Shown piece after piece: positions 55,000-63,087 of a DNA stretch of 64,000 nucleotides. The stretch covers positions 1-64,000 of the forward strand of contig NZ_BNJJ01000010.1 of assembly GCF_016587435.1 (NCBI RefSeq), given 5' to 3'. This stretch comes from Dictyobacter formicarum. GTDB lineage: Bacteria > Chloroflexota > Ktedonobacteria > Ktedonobacterales > Ktedonobacteraceae. Both the position numbers and the translations under genes were made by a program. The notes beneath the pieces are model-generated. The model saw nothing but the letters and a program-made list of their open reading frames with translations, had not been told where the DNA came from and did not search any database. How positions within the stretch are numbered: the stretch's first letter is position 1; each line of letters opens with the position of its first letter.

Positions 55000-55679
55000 C
55001 TGAGCCAGCTCGGCTCACTCAAAAAGCGGCCCTGACGCGGCAACGCATCATTGATACGGCCCTGCAGCTCTTTGCCAGCAACGGCTATGAAAAGACAACC
55101 ATGCGGGACATCGCGGCGTCGGCTGAATGCTCGCTTGGACTTACCTATCGCTATTTCGCCAGCAAAGAAGATCTGGTTCTGGAACTCTATCGCTGGCTGG
55201 CGCAGCAACTGGAAGAGCAGGTAAATCTGTTGCCAGCAGTATCCATCGCCGACCGTTTTAATATCCTCATGCATGAGCTGTTAGTGGTAATGGCGCCGCA
55301 TCGGCTGACCCTGACCGCCCTGTCTGGGGCAGCCTTAAATCCCCTCTCGCGGGCGGGAGTCTTTGGAGTCGAAGGAGCAGAGGTGCGCCGCCGCGCCCGG
55401 GCAAGCTATTGCGCCTTGATTATTGGTGCCAGGGATGCTCCCCGTGCCACACAGATAGATGATGTGGCTACTATCCTCTATGGCCTGCAACTGGCCCTGG
55501 TATTGTTCTGGTTACAGGATCTGAGTGATGACGCGCACAAGACCAAAGAGCTCCTGCAATTTGTGCATGAACTATTGAGGCGCCTCCGGCCGCTGCTTCG
55601 CCTTCCCTGGGGCGCGCAAACCGCCGCCCGCTTTGTACAGATCGTCGGGCCATTGCTTGGTCATCAGATGGAAGGGTGA
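54990..55679 (+). CDS. TetR-family regulator, start lies in pseudogene debris
   Basis: 229 residues from ATG 54990 (a GTG two codons earlier is an alternative). HTH: RQRIIDTALQLFASNGYEKT / TMRDIAASAECSLGLTYRYF / ASKEDLVLELY. No good ribosome site is visible because the region upstream is the remnant of an epimerase gene on the other strand. The gene may thus have been moved away from its own promoter. Its C-terminal region ends RFVQIVGPLLGHQMEG. Confidence 0.8.
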   Translation: MKSSEPARLTQKAALTRQRIIDTALQLFASNGYEKTTMRDIAASAECSLGLTYRYFASKEDLVLELYRWLAQQLEEQVNLLPAVSIADRFNILMHELLVVMAPHRLTLTALSGAALNPLSRAGVFGVEGAEVRRRARASYCALIIGARDAPRATQIDDVATILYGLQLALVLFWLQDLSDDAHKTKELLQFVHELLRRLRPLLRLPWGAQTAARFVQIVGPLLGHQMEG

Positions 55680-55680
55680 A

Positions 55681-55712
55681 AGGCGCCCGCAAGGGGCAAT
55701 ACATTTTATGTT
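55681..55712. repeat. Half copy of the GCAAG hairpin and MITE-A end
   Basis: GGCGCCC-GCAAG-GGGC followed by AATACATTTTATG, the same junction as at 24498-24525. It starts two bases after the TetR stop. Confidence 0.6.
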
Positions 55713-55838
55713 TATCTCCTCCTAAATGTTCACAGGCGATATATCAGAAATAATGAATGATATATTCATTTAATTTATATTGATCAATATATTGTGTCCT
55801 GGTATGCTTGTGGTAGTGAAGAAAAGGAGGAGACAAGC

Positions 55839-56579
55839 ATGGATTTGACCAACAAGGTAGTGCTGGTGACTGGTGGAGGGACCGGAATTGGTCGGGCAAC
55901 CTCTATCGCGCTGGCACAGCGGAGAGCCATCGTCATCGTGAACTATTCGCGTTCGCAAGCCGAGGCCGATGAAACAGTGCAGACTATCAAAGAGGCGGGC
56001 GGGCGCGCCATAGCCATCCGGGCCGATGTGGCTCGGGACGAAGAGGTACGCAGCATGGTCGAGCAGATCACGCAGCAATTTGGAACCATCGATCTGCTGG
56101 TTAATAATGCCAGCATCACGCGCCACATCCCAATGAATGATCTGGAGTCGGCCACTGAAGAGGTCTGGGATGAGCTGTATGGGATCAATGTCAAAGGCAT
56201 GTTTTACTGCGCGCGGGCGGTGGCGCCACTGATGAAGCAGAAGAAGCAGGGAGCCATCGTCAACGTTGGCAGTATCGCCGGCCTCTCCGGGGCCGGCTCC
56301 TCACTACCATACGCCGTCTCCAAAGCGGCCGTGCATGGTCTGACCAAATCGCTGGCCCGAGCGCTGGCACCGGAGATCAGGGTGAATAGCGTGGCACCCG
56401 GGGCTGTCGCGACTCGCTGGTGGGCTGGCCGCGAAGAACAGATGCAGCGCCTGAGCAGCAACCTGCTGCTGCAGCGCATCGCTACCCCCGAAGATATCGC
56501 CCACATGATTTGCTCGGCCCTCGAACAAGAAATAATGACCGGCCAGATCATCACCGTCGATAGCGGTCAGACATTATAG
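55839..56579 (+). CDS. SDR-family oxidoreductase (FabG-like)
   Basis: 246 residues. The cofactor loop is TGGGTGIG (TGxxxGxG) near residue 12. Then NNAS (about residue 91), catalytic Ser in VGSIAG, and YAVSK. The C-terminal IRVNSVAPGAVATRW and TGQIITVDSG are the classical SDR end. Arg residues after beta-2 (NYSRSQAEA) suggest NADPH. Start 55839 follows AGGAGG. Single gene ended by a strong hairpin. Substrate unknown. Confidence 0.92.
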   Translation: MDLTNKVVLVTGGGTGIGRATSIALAQRRAIVIVNYSRSQAEADETVQTIKEAGGRAIAIRADVARDEEVRSMVEQITQQFGTIDLLVNNASITRHIPMNDLESATEEVWDELYGINVKGMFYCARAVAPLMKQKKQGAIVNVGSIAGLSGAGSSLPYAVSKAAVHGLTKSLARALAPEIRVNSVAPGAVATRWWAGREEQMQRLSSNLLLQRIATPEDIAHMICSALEQEIMTGQIITVDSGQTL

Positions 56580-56595
56580 TGCATTTGTCCTTCCC

Positions 56596-56632
56596 ACTCG
56601 TAAAAGCGCCCGCAAGGGGCGCTTTTACGAGT
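56596..56632. terminator. 16-bp stem with GCAAG loop, SDR terminator
   Basis: Arms ACTCGTAAAAGCGCCC and GGGCGCTTTTACGAGT around loop GCAAG (56612-56616). It is the most extended member of the GCAAG hairpin family, lying between convergent genes. Confidence 0.75.
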
Positions 56633-56655
56633 CATTTTTCATATGGTTTTTGTGG

Positions 56656-57948
56656 TTATTGATGTTGTTTGATCCAGGTGCTGATGTCGTTGATGACCTG
56701 GGTGGTGACGTGGTTGGCGATTGTGTAGGCGACGGGCGTGGCTTTGTGACCGGGTTCAGAGGGCATAAAGAGGTGGTAGAGGTCGGGATATGCTTTGAAG
56801 GTTACGTCGGTGCGCTGGCTGAGCGCTTGTTGCCATAGATGGAAATCCGCCTGTGTCACCTGATAGTCGTTTCCGGCCTGCAAGATCAAGAGCGGCTGGG
56901 GAAGATGGCGGGCTACCTCTGCGGGATGGTAGTTGCGCAGGTCGAGCCAGTAGGCGGCCGCCACGTTCAGGGGCAGATCCGAGGCGGGCGTGGCTGGTGT
57001 GAGCTGGGGATCTTTGACACGGGCCACCTTCCTGGCCAACTTCTCCAGTTGTTGCTGTTGTCCTGGTGTCTGGTCACTGAGCGAGGCAATATAGGTTACC
57101 AGGTCTAGCATGATATCTTCGAGCGGACGCGCTGGGCCGGCCATGATGATCCCCCCGCATACCATGGAGGCGGCTGGAGCACTCAAGATGCGTGGCAGCA
57201 GATAGCCACCCAGGCTATGACCAAGCACGAAGAGCTGCTGGCCATCTATCTCAGGGCGCTCGCATAATAGATCGAGTGCCAACAAAACATCCTCAATGAC
57301 CTCCTGCTGCACCGTAAACGTAGAGGCCAGAGGGGAGATTTCCGCAGCATATACTTTCGTACGCTTATCATAGCGCAGGACCGCAATGCCGTTGGAGGCC
57401 AGTCCCCAGGCCAGATCGCGGAAAGGCTTGTTGGGCGGGGTTGTCTCATCGCGATCATGAGGACCAGAGCCATGCACCAGCACCACGGCAGGGAAAGGCC
57501 CCGGGCCGGTCGGCAGCGTCAGCGTGCCGGGCAAGGCCCACTCGCCGGAGCCAATCTGGACCTCTTGCTCCATGAAGCGATCAACTGTGGCGTATGGCGG
57601 CGGCGTATACTGCGGGTTGGCTTGCTGCTCCAGCGTCCCCACAGGCGTCATCGTCAGGCCAATGATTTTCATTTCAGGATTGAAGATCAGGTTAATATCG
57701 AATGGCATCTTCGCGAACGCACAGGTCACTACCTCAACGGACATCTGGGGTGTCTGTACGGTGTGAATGAACATTTGCTGCTGAAACGCGCCCAGTTGCT
57801 GCTCAAGAGAGCGCCAGTTTGCTGCCAGCTGAGCAGCCAGTAAAAACGGTTTTATCGATTCTGCCGCCAAAGCCTCCACCTGCGGAAATTGCCCCTGCGC
57901 CAGCAATCCAACGACATGTTGGGCCTGCTCACTGGTCGTCATATTCAT
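56656..57948 (-). CDS. Alpha/beta hydrolase with DUF3887-like N-terminus
   Basis: 430 residues. The first 110 residues form a small NTF2-like/DUF3887 helper domain (VEALAAESIKPFLLAAQLA...PFDINLIFNPE). The hydrolase follows: PAVVLVHGSGPHDRDE (oxyanion), LRYDKRTKVY, Ser in LFVLGHSLGGYLLPR, Asp region LQAGNDYQV and DLYHLFMPSE with the His. This arrangement is found in cytosolic or secreted acyl-hydrolases of Firmicutes and Chloroflexi. No signal peptide. GAGGGAC precedes the ATG. Confidence 0.85.
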   Translation of the reverse strand: MNMTTSEQAQHVVGLLAQGQFPQVEALAAESIKPFLLAAQLAANWRSLEQQLGAFQQQMFIHTVQTPQMSVEVVTCAFAKMPFDINLIFNPEMKIIGLTMTPVGTLEQQANPQYTPPPYATVDRFMEQEVQIGSGEWALPGTLTLPTGPGPFPAVVLVHGSGPHDRDETTPPNKPFRDLAWGLASNGIAVLRYDKRTKVYAAEISPLASTFTVQQEVIEDVLLALDLLCERPEIDGQQLFVLGHSLGGYLLPRILSAPAASMVCGGIIMAGPARPLEDIMLDLVTYIASLSDQTPGQQQQLEKLARKVARVKDPQLTPATPASDLPLNVAAAYWLDLRNYHPAEVARHLPQPLLILQAGNDYQVTQADFHLWQQALSQRTDVTFKAYPDLYHLFMPSEPGHKATPVAYTIANHVTTQVINDISTWIKQHQ

Positions 57949-58217
57949 AGTATTTGTGTCCCTCTATGTAGTCCATATAGATCAAAATAATACATAGGTC
58001 AAATAACAGAATATATGTTACCGATTGTACTATAACACTTTATCGGGAAGAGGTTAAGGGGAATTTTACATTAGTTGTCTATGCCGAATAATGGAACGTT
58101 TTATTTGCTCGCTTATAAGCATGCGAAAGGTTGGAGCATACAGTAGGAGCATAATGATCTATAATAGATCAAGCTGTATGTGTATAGCGAGACTATAGTA
58201 TCGAGGAGAGCGGAATA

Positions 58218-58605
58218 TTGTCTAAAACTCCAGAAATTATAGTGCTGCAAAAAGAGGATACTGTTGTGGCAGGCGAGATATTGGAGCAAGCGTTTGCCAA
58301 TGATCCTCTGAATGTATATACCATTCCCGATCCCGCCACGCGTCGCACCCTGTTTAACTGGCTTTTTACGCAACTGGTGCGTGCCGCGAGTGTGGTGTAT
58401 ACGACCAGTGGACAGATCAATGGAGTCGCGGTGTGGATACCACCACAAACAAGTGAGGCTACCCTGTTATCTAGAAACCTTTGTGGCTGATAACGTCCGA
58501 TTCTATCAGCATCATGGTTTTCAGATTGTGGCTTCCGGCAAAGATCCGGGCAGCCTGATCCCGTTCTGGTCCATGATGCGTGGTCCACGACAACCAGGGG
58601 ACTAG
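58218..58605 (+). pseudogene. GNAT acetyltransferase broken by an internal deletion
   Basis: The head (TTG start after GAGGAG) reads ILEQAFANDPLNVYTIPDPA, RTLFNWLFTQLVRAASVVYT and NGVAVWIPPQTS, then ends at 58490. In another frame the tail resumes as CYLETFVADNVRFYQHHGF and VASGKDPGSLIPFWSMMR, the usual end of the family. The acetyl-CoA loop between them (about 60 codons) is missing. Inactive. Confidence 0.8.
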
Positions 58606-58855
58606 ACGAACGCAAGCTCGACTGCCCGGATGGACAGGCCCTATGCTGTGCTAATGAGCAGTGTTTATGCAGAAGTAGCAGGCTATACTTCACAGTACAA
58701 GGGTTGCTTAGCGTTTTTGGTGGGCAATAGCACATACCAGATTAGCTATATGGTGGTAAGTAAGAAGCATTAAAAATAGAAATACAGGATCGCAAAGGTT
58801 TCGCCAGATGGAGTATGGCGAGATGATGCATAGTTATAGAGTAGCGAGGTGAACA

Positions 58856-59254
58856 TTGAGTAAGTTTTCAGAGACAGAGTTAGCGTATTTGCAGTCACAA
58901 AAGCTGGGTAGGCTAGCGACTGTGAATCAGCGTGGCGAGCCACAGGTCGCAGCGGTCGGCTTCCGTTATAATGCGGAGCTCGATACCATTGATATTGGCG
59001 GCTACGACATGGAGACGTCGCAGAAGTTTCGCAATATCGCACGCAACGGTCTGGCATCTTTTCTGGTAGACGACGTATTGCCGCCATGGAAGACGCGGAG
59101 CCTGGAGATACGCGGGCATGCCGAGGCCATCCCCGAAGGTGGACCGGTCCTGCGTGCCGGTATGAGTCCCGCTTTGATACGTATTACTCCCACGCGCATT
59201 ATCTTCTGGGATGCAAGTGCTGAGCCCCAGGTAAGCTCAAGGCGCAATGTATAA
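58856..59254 (+). CDS. PPOX-class F420-dependent oxidoreductase-like protein
   Basis: 132 residues. SETELAYLQSQKLGRLATV, GEPQVAAVGFRYNAELDTID, GGYDMETSQKFRNIARNG and the end RITPTRIIFWD match the actinobacterial PPOX/F420 family (MSMEG_5819-like). It starts with TTG after GCGAGGTGAAC. It is a paralogue of 48341-48745 but closer to the family consensus. It probably binds F420 or FMN and reduces a quinone-like compound. Confidence 0.88.
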   Translation: MSKFSETELAYLQSQKLGRLATVNQRGEPQVAAVGFRYNAELDTIDIGGYDMETSQKFRNIARNGLASFLVDDVLPPWKTRSLEIRGHAEAIPEGGPVLRAGMSPALIRITPTRIIFWDASAEPQVSSRRNV

Positions 59255-59417
59255 TCAAAAAAAAGCGGATCAACATACGGTCCTGCACAGTAGCGCCCCC
59301 TTTGACGAAGCAGGTCGCCGTTGGCATAGCAGGCGACCTGGAGCGGATTAAAGTCATGGGCCTCTGGAGACTTGTGTTCAGGCTTTTGTCTCCCAGTGCG
59401 CCCTCGATTGAAAATCG

Positions 59418-59993
59418 TTAAGGCTGGATTTGTTGGTCGATGAGTTGGGTAGCCAGGGGTTTGAGTTGGGAGGTGGGGCCCGTCGCGCCGAATGTGGAAA
59501 CGGAAGCCAGCGCGCCGTTGATCAGGAGCATCAATTGATCGGCTAACATTTCGGGGTCGCTGGCACCAGCCTGCTGGCTTAGCTGCAAGAGACGTTTTTT
59601 GAGGGCAAGCTTGTGCTCAACCGCATGACGGTGGACAGAATGCTCTTTGTCAGAAAACTCAGCCAGCGCATTTAAGAATGTACAGCCACGGTAGTCGGGT
59701 TGCAGCAGCCTGGCGACAACGGTATCCACAAACGCCAGCAACTGTTCCCGGGGCGACCCTTCGTGCTGCACCAGGACCTCATCATACTGCTGCCAGTAAT
59801 CATGTTCTTTTTCATCCAGGTAGGCTGTAATCAAATCCTCTTTGGTGGGAAAATGCCGATAGAGCGTCGCCTTCCCTACGCCTGATTGCTCAACAATGGT
59901 ATCAACACCGATCGCCCGAATACCTTCTCGATAAAACAAATCCGTTGCCACATCCAGAATACGCTGGCGTGCAGACGATGGAGCCGCAGTCAT
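59418..59993 (-). CDS. TetR-family regulator of the MFS gene
   Basis: 191 residues. HTH: ARQRILDVATDLFYREGIRA / IGVDTIVEQSGVGKATLYRH / FPTKEDLITAYLDEK. The C-terminal domain has FLNALAEFSDKEHSVHRHAV, typical of YxaF/LmrA-type regulators of exporters. It is divergent from an MFS gene, with a perfect operator between them, so it probably represses the exporter. Confidence 0.92.
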   Translation of the reverse strand: MTAAPSSARQRILDVATDLFYREGIRAIGVDTIVEQSGVGKATLYRHFPTKEDLITAYLDEKEHDYWQQYDEVLVQHEGSPREQLLAFVDTVVARLLQPDYRGCTFLNALAEFSDKEHSVHRHAVEHKLALKKRLLQLSQQAGASDPEMLADQLMLLINGALASVSTFGATGPTSQLKPLATQLIDQQIQP

Positions 59994-60006
59994 TTTTTTC
60001 CCTCTC

Positions 60007-60068
60007 TTGACACGGAACAGAACTGTCTTGTATCATTTGCTTTGTAAGGAGACAGAACTGTTCTGTCT
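60007..60068. promoter_or_regulatory. MFS promoter and TetR operators
   Basis: TTGACA (60007-60012), 18 bases, TATCAT is a plus-strand promoter. The dyad AGACAGAA-CTG-TTCTGTCT (60050-60068) is perfect, and a second, weaker copy (GGAACAGAACTGTCT, 60014-60028) fills the promoter spacer. Binding by the divergent TetR would block both genes. Confidence 0.78.
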
Positions 60069-60158
60069 CGTGATATGAGTATAGCACCAATGAGCGCAAT
60101 CAGCAAGCTCTCAATGGTTCAGTGTATTTCAGGAATGCGCTTAAGAGGAGAAATAAGG

Positions 60159-61439
60159 ATGTTTAGCTTTGCAAAAAGCCTTCCGGAACAACAAGGCCAG
60201 GCGACTGAGGAAGAGGCGACGAGGTATCAGCACGCGTTAAGCTGGTTTACGGGCTGGGCTGCTTTTGTCTTTGCTACGCTGCTCGGCTTTGCCCGGCTGT
60301 CCTATGGATTGCTGTTGCCCGCGCTAAAGGCGGATCTACATGTCACATATAGCACACTGAGTGGGGTGGCGACCTTGAATTTTGTTGGCTATCTACTAGG
60401 GACGCTAGGGATGCCGTGGTTGCTGGCGCGCATCAGGAATCAGCAGCGGTTGAACCTGCTGGCTTTGCTGGGGACTCAGGTCACGATGGTTGGCGCCGCC
60501 TTGAGTATGAATAGCTGGCAACTAGGTGCCTGGCGACTGTGCAATGGCCTGTTTGCTGCCATTGCCACCGTATTGACGATGACGCTCTCGCTGGAATGCA
60601 TCTATCCACGTGAGCGTGGGCAGGCCTCTGGTATGATCTGGATGGGAGGCGCGCTAGGACTGATGCTTTCTGGTTTGATTGCCCCACCCATCATTGCGGC
60701 TGGGACCACGCTGGGCTGGCGATTGGTGTGGCTGGTAATGGGTAGCGCAGGCATTATCGCGGCGCTGGGCTTCTATATGGCGAGGAGTCGACAAACGATG
60801 CGGCGCCCGGTCATTAAAGGCATGGATAGCAGTGTAGTGAGTGCAGAAAAGACGTCTATCTGGCTGACCCTACGGCCGCTCTTTCTCCCCCGGCGTTTGC
60901 TCTGGCTCTCCCTGACCTTTCTGGGATTTGGCGGTGGCTATATCACCTACTTTACGTTTTTTATTTCCTTGTTGACTCAGCAAGGTGTCCCTACCCTTTA
61001 CGCTGGTTTTGTGTGGGCCGCGATTGGCCTGGCGGCGTCCGTGAGCTCCTGGATCTGGGGTCGCTTGCTTGATCGCCGGCCAAGCGGTTTCACGCTGGCG
61101 CTTCCTCTCGCACTGGGTGTGCTAGGATCGCTGGTCGTACTGACGAATATGCCACTGATCGAATACATAGGAGCGGCACTGGTCGGGCTCTCGGCCCTGC
61201 TGGGTCCACCGCTGATGATCACGGTTCTGCTCAAGCGTGCCGTGCCAGATAGCGCATATGCTATCAGCTACAGCACGCTCACAGCCCTCTTCGCCACTGG
61301 CCAGATCCTTGGTCCCTTGCTGGGTGGCCTTGTTATTGGCTGGCTGGGCTTGCAGGCCGGTATTGCCAGCAGTGCCCTATTGTTAGGTCTCGCTGCACTC
61401 TGCGCCTGTGGCTATGGATGGGTACAACGCGAGAAGTAA
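60159..61439 (+). CDS. MFS transporter (YbfB/YjiJ-like)
   Basis: 426 residues with 12 helices. ATLLGFARLSYGLLLPALKA at helix 1 is typical of YbfB/YjiJ-family MFS proteins, as are helix-5 GMIWMGGALGLMLSGLI and ISYSTLTALFATGQILGPLLG near helix 11. Start 60159 has GAGGAG and AAGG upstream. An exporter of a drug or metabolite under the divergent TetR is likely; the substrate is unknown. Confidence 0.9.
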   Translation: MFSFAKSLPEQQGQATEEEATRYQHALSWFTGWAAFVFATLLGFARLSYGLLLPALKADLHVTYSTLSGVATLNFVGYLLGTLGMPWLLARIRNQQRLNLLALLGTQVTMVGAALSMNSWQLGAWRLCNGLFAAIATVLTMTLSLECIYPRERGQASGMIWMGGALGLMLSGLIAPPIIAAGTTLGWRLVWLVMGSAGIIAALGFYMARSRQTMRRPVIKGMDSSVVSAEKTSIWLTLRPLFLPRRLLWLSLTFLGFGGGYITYFTFFISLLTQQGVPTLYAGFVWAAIGLAASVSSWIWGRLLDRRPSGFTLALPLALGVLGSLVVLTNMPLIEYIGAALVGLSALLGPPLMITVLLKRAVPDSAYAISYSTLTALFATGQILGPLLGGLVIGWLGLQAGIASSALLLGLAALCACGYGWVQREK

Positions 61440-61559
61440 ATCAAGAGGGATAGCGCCAATGAGCTTGACGCTCACGCGTGGCATTTCTATAATAAGTTTC
61501 ATACAGGTGCAGACAGGTTTTATCAGGTCTGTGAGAAATACTGTCCGGGGGGCGTTGGA

Positions 61560-62168
61560 ATGTATGAATTAATTGTGCTATCCCTGCTGATGCGTTTTCC
61601 GCTGCATGGCTATCTGATTGCGCAAATCGCCAATGACATGATCGGGCCGTGGGCAAAGATCAGCAACGGCACGCTGTATCCTTTGCTGAACCGCCTGGAG
61701 CAGACCGGCTTGATCGCGCGTACAAGCGACGCGCAATCTCCTCATAATGGGCAGAGCGAGCAGCAGGCGCGCACATTTACGATCACCGAGTCCGGGCGCA
61801 AACGCTTCTACCAGGTCATGATGGACACCTCCTCCAACATCGGAGACTACCAGCGCATATTTCACCTCAAGGTGCCTTACCTGGACCTGCTGCAAGCGCG
61901 CGAGCGCCTGCACCTCTTGAATCACTACCTTAATTACTGCCAGGCCTGCATCCTGCACCTGAAGACCCATGCAGGCAACCTGATGCACGAGATCGAGGAA
62001 GACCACGCTGTTTTCCGCGAGCTGGCCCTGCAATCCATGCAGCACCGCGAACAGCTCTGGCAGGTCGAAGTGGATTGGGTCACGCAGTTGCGCACGCTGG
62101 TGATCGCCCAGATCGAGAGCGTAGGCACGAAACAAGCCATCGAAAGCAACAAGAAAAATGATTTGTAG
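61560..62168 (+). CDS. PadR-family regulator with C-terminal helical domain
   Basis: 202 residues. PadR head: MYELIVLSLLMRFPLHGYLI, KISNGTLYPLLNRLEQTGLI and FTITESGRKRFYQVMMD. The C-terminal half (YLDLLQARERLHLLNHYLNY) is the Vir_act_alpha_C-like dimerisation helix region. It lies 120 bases downstream of the MFS gene; it could be part of the same unit, but its own start region has a run GGGGGG that may serve as ribosome site. Confidence 0.88.
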   Translation: MYELIVLSLLMRFPLHGYLIAQIANDMIGPWAKISNGTLYPLLNRLEQTGLIARTSDAQSPHNGQSEQQARTFTITESGRKRFYQVMMDTSSNIGDYQRIFHLKVPYLDLLQARERLHLLNHYLNYCQACILHLKTHAGNLMHEIEEDHAVFRELALQSMQHREQLWQVEVDWVTQLRTLVIAQIESVGTKQAIESNKKNDL

Positions 62169-62437
62169 GTGCAATTGTGCTTCAACGGGCAGGATTCTAT
62201 ATCGACTATATATGTCGCCATTGCTGTCATCGACCGGCGTGGCGAGCAGCTTTACTATAGCAGAAGCAAGCGGCAAAAGATCTGTCCAAATGGTCAGTTA
62301 TCGAGAACAGCAATAATCTATACACCCAGCATTTTCTTGTTGTTTTATTTTCTTTGTATTAAAATGGTTGTAATATGCGGAATTGAAGCCGGGTGTGTTT
62401 GGGTATATTTTTTGAGATTGAGGGTAGGAATGAGCAT

Positions 62438-63016
62438 ATGTTAACTTTATTTTATTCTCCTCATGCCAGGAGTGTTGATAATGAGCTTGGACGCGGATCG
62501 GGTTTTGCTGATGTGCCGCTTTCGGTGGCGGGGCGTACGCAGGCGGCTGAGTTGGGACGGCACTATGCGGCTGAAAAGTTGGATGCAGTGTTTTGCTCGG
62601 ATCTACAGCGGGCGGCGGTGACCTCGGCGATTGCCTTTGGGAGACGTGGGCTGCCAATTGTGCTGGATGCGCGACTGCGCGAGTGTGATTATGGCAGCAT
62701 GACGCAGTATCCGGTCGCCCAGATCGATGAGGGATTCAGCCGGTACATTACGGAGCCTTTTCCGGGCGGCGAGAGCGTGTTGATGGTGGTGCAGCGCGTG
62801 GGATCCTTCTTGCGTGAGCTGATGCGCGAATACGATGGTAAAGCGGTTGCTGTGATCGGGCATCGCGCCACCAAATATGGGCTTGCCTACTGGTGTAGCG
62901 ACATCCCATTGGAAACCCTGGTCCTGTCTCCCTGGGAGTGGCGCGACGTGCCCATCTGGCGCTACGAAGTGCAGGCTCAGAAGTTGAAGCGAGAAGTTGT
63001 TGTACATGCGGTCTAG
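62438..63016 (+). CDS. Histidine-phosphatase-like protein with altered RHG motif
   Basis: 192 residues. The head reads LFYSPHARSVDNELGRGSGF, so the usual RHG is replaced by PHA: the His is kept but the preceding Arg is not. The rest is normal: PLSVAGRTQAAELGRHYA, FCSDLQRAAVTSAIAFG, LRECDYGSM and distal AVAVIGHRATKYGLAYW. The PHA.S.DNE pattern recurs in a recognised subgroup and may still be active. AGGA precedes ATG 62438. Confidence 0.85.
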   Translation: MLTLFYSPHARSVDNELGRGSGFADVPLSVAGRTQAAELGRHYAAEKLDAVFCSDLQRAAVTSAIAFGRRGLPIVLDARLRECDYGSMTQYPVAQIDEGFSRYITEPFPGGESVLMVVQRVGSFLRELMREYDGKAVAVIGHRATKYGLAYWCSDIPLETLVLSPWEWRDVPIWRYEVQAQKLKREVVVHAV

Positions 63017-63019
63017 CAG

Positions 63020-63062
63020 GGATGCGCTCCTGAGTGTGGTTAATAAGGAACGCATCCTTTTT
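63020..63062 (+). terminator. Rho-independent terminator
   Basis: Stem GGATGCG..CCT / AGG..CGCATCC (63020-63031, 63046-63057) followed by TTTTT. It ends the phosphatase gene and faces the convergent monooxygenase gene. Confidence 0.8.
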
Positions 63063-63087
63063 GTTATCAGTGCGTGGAAGTCCCGCT

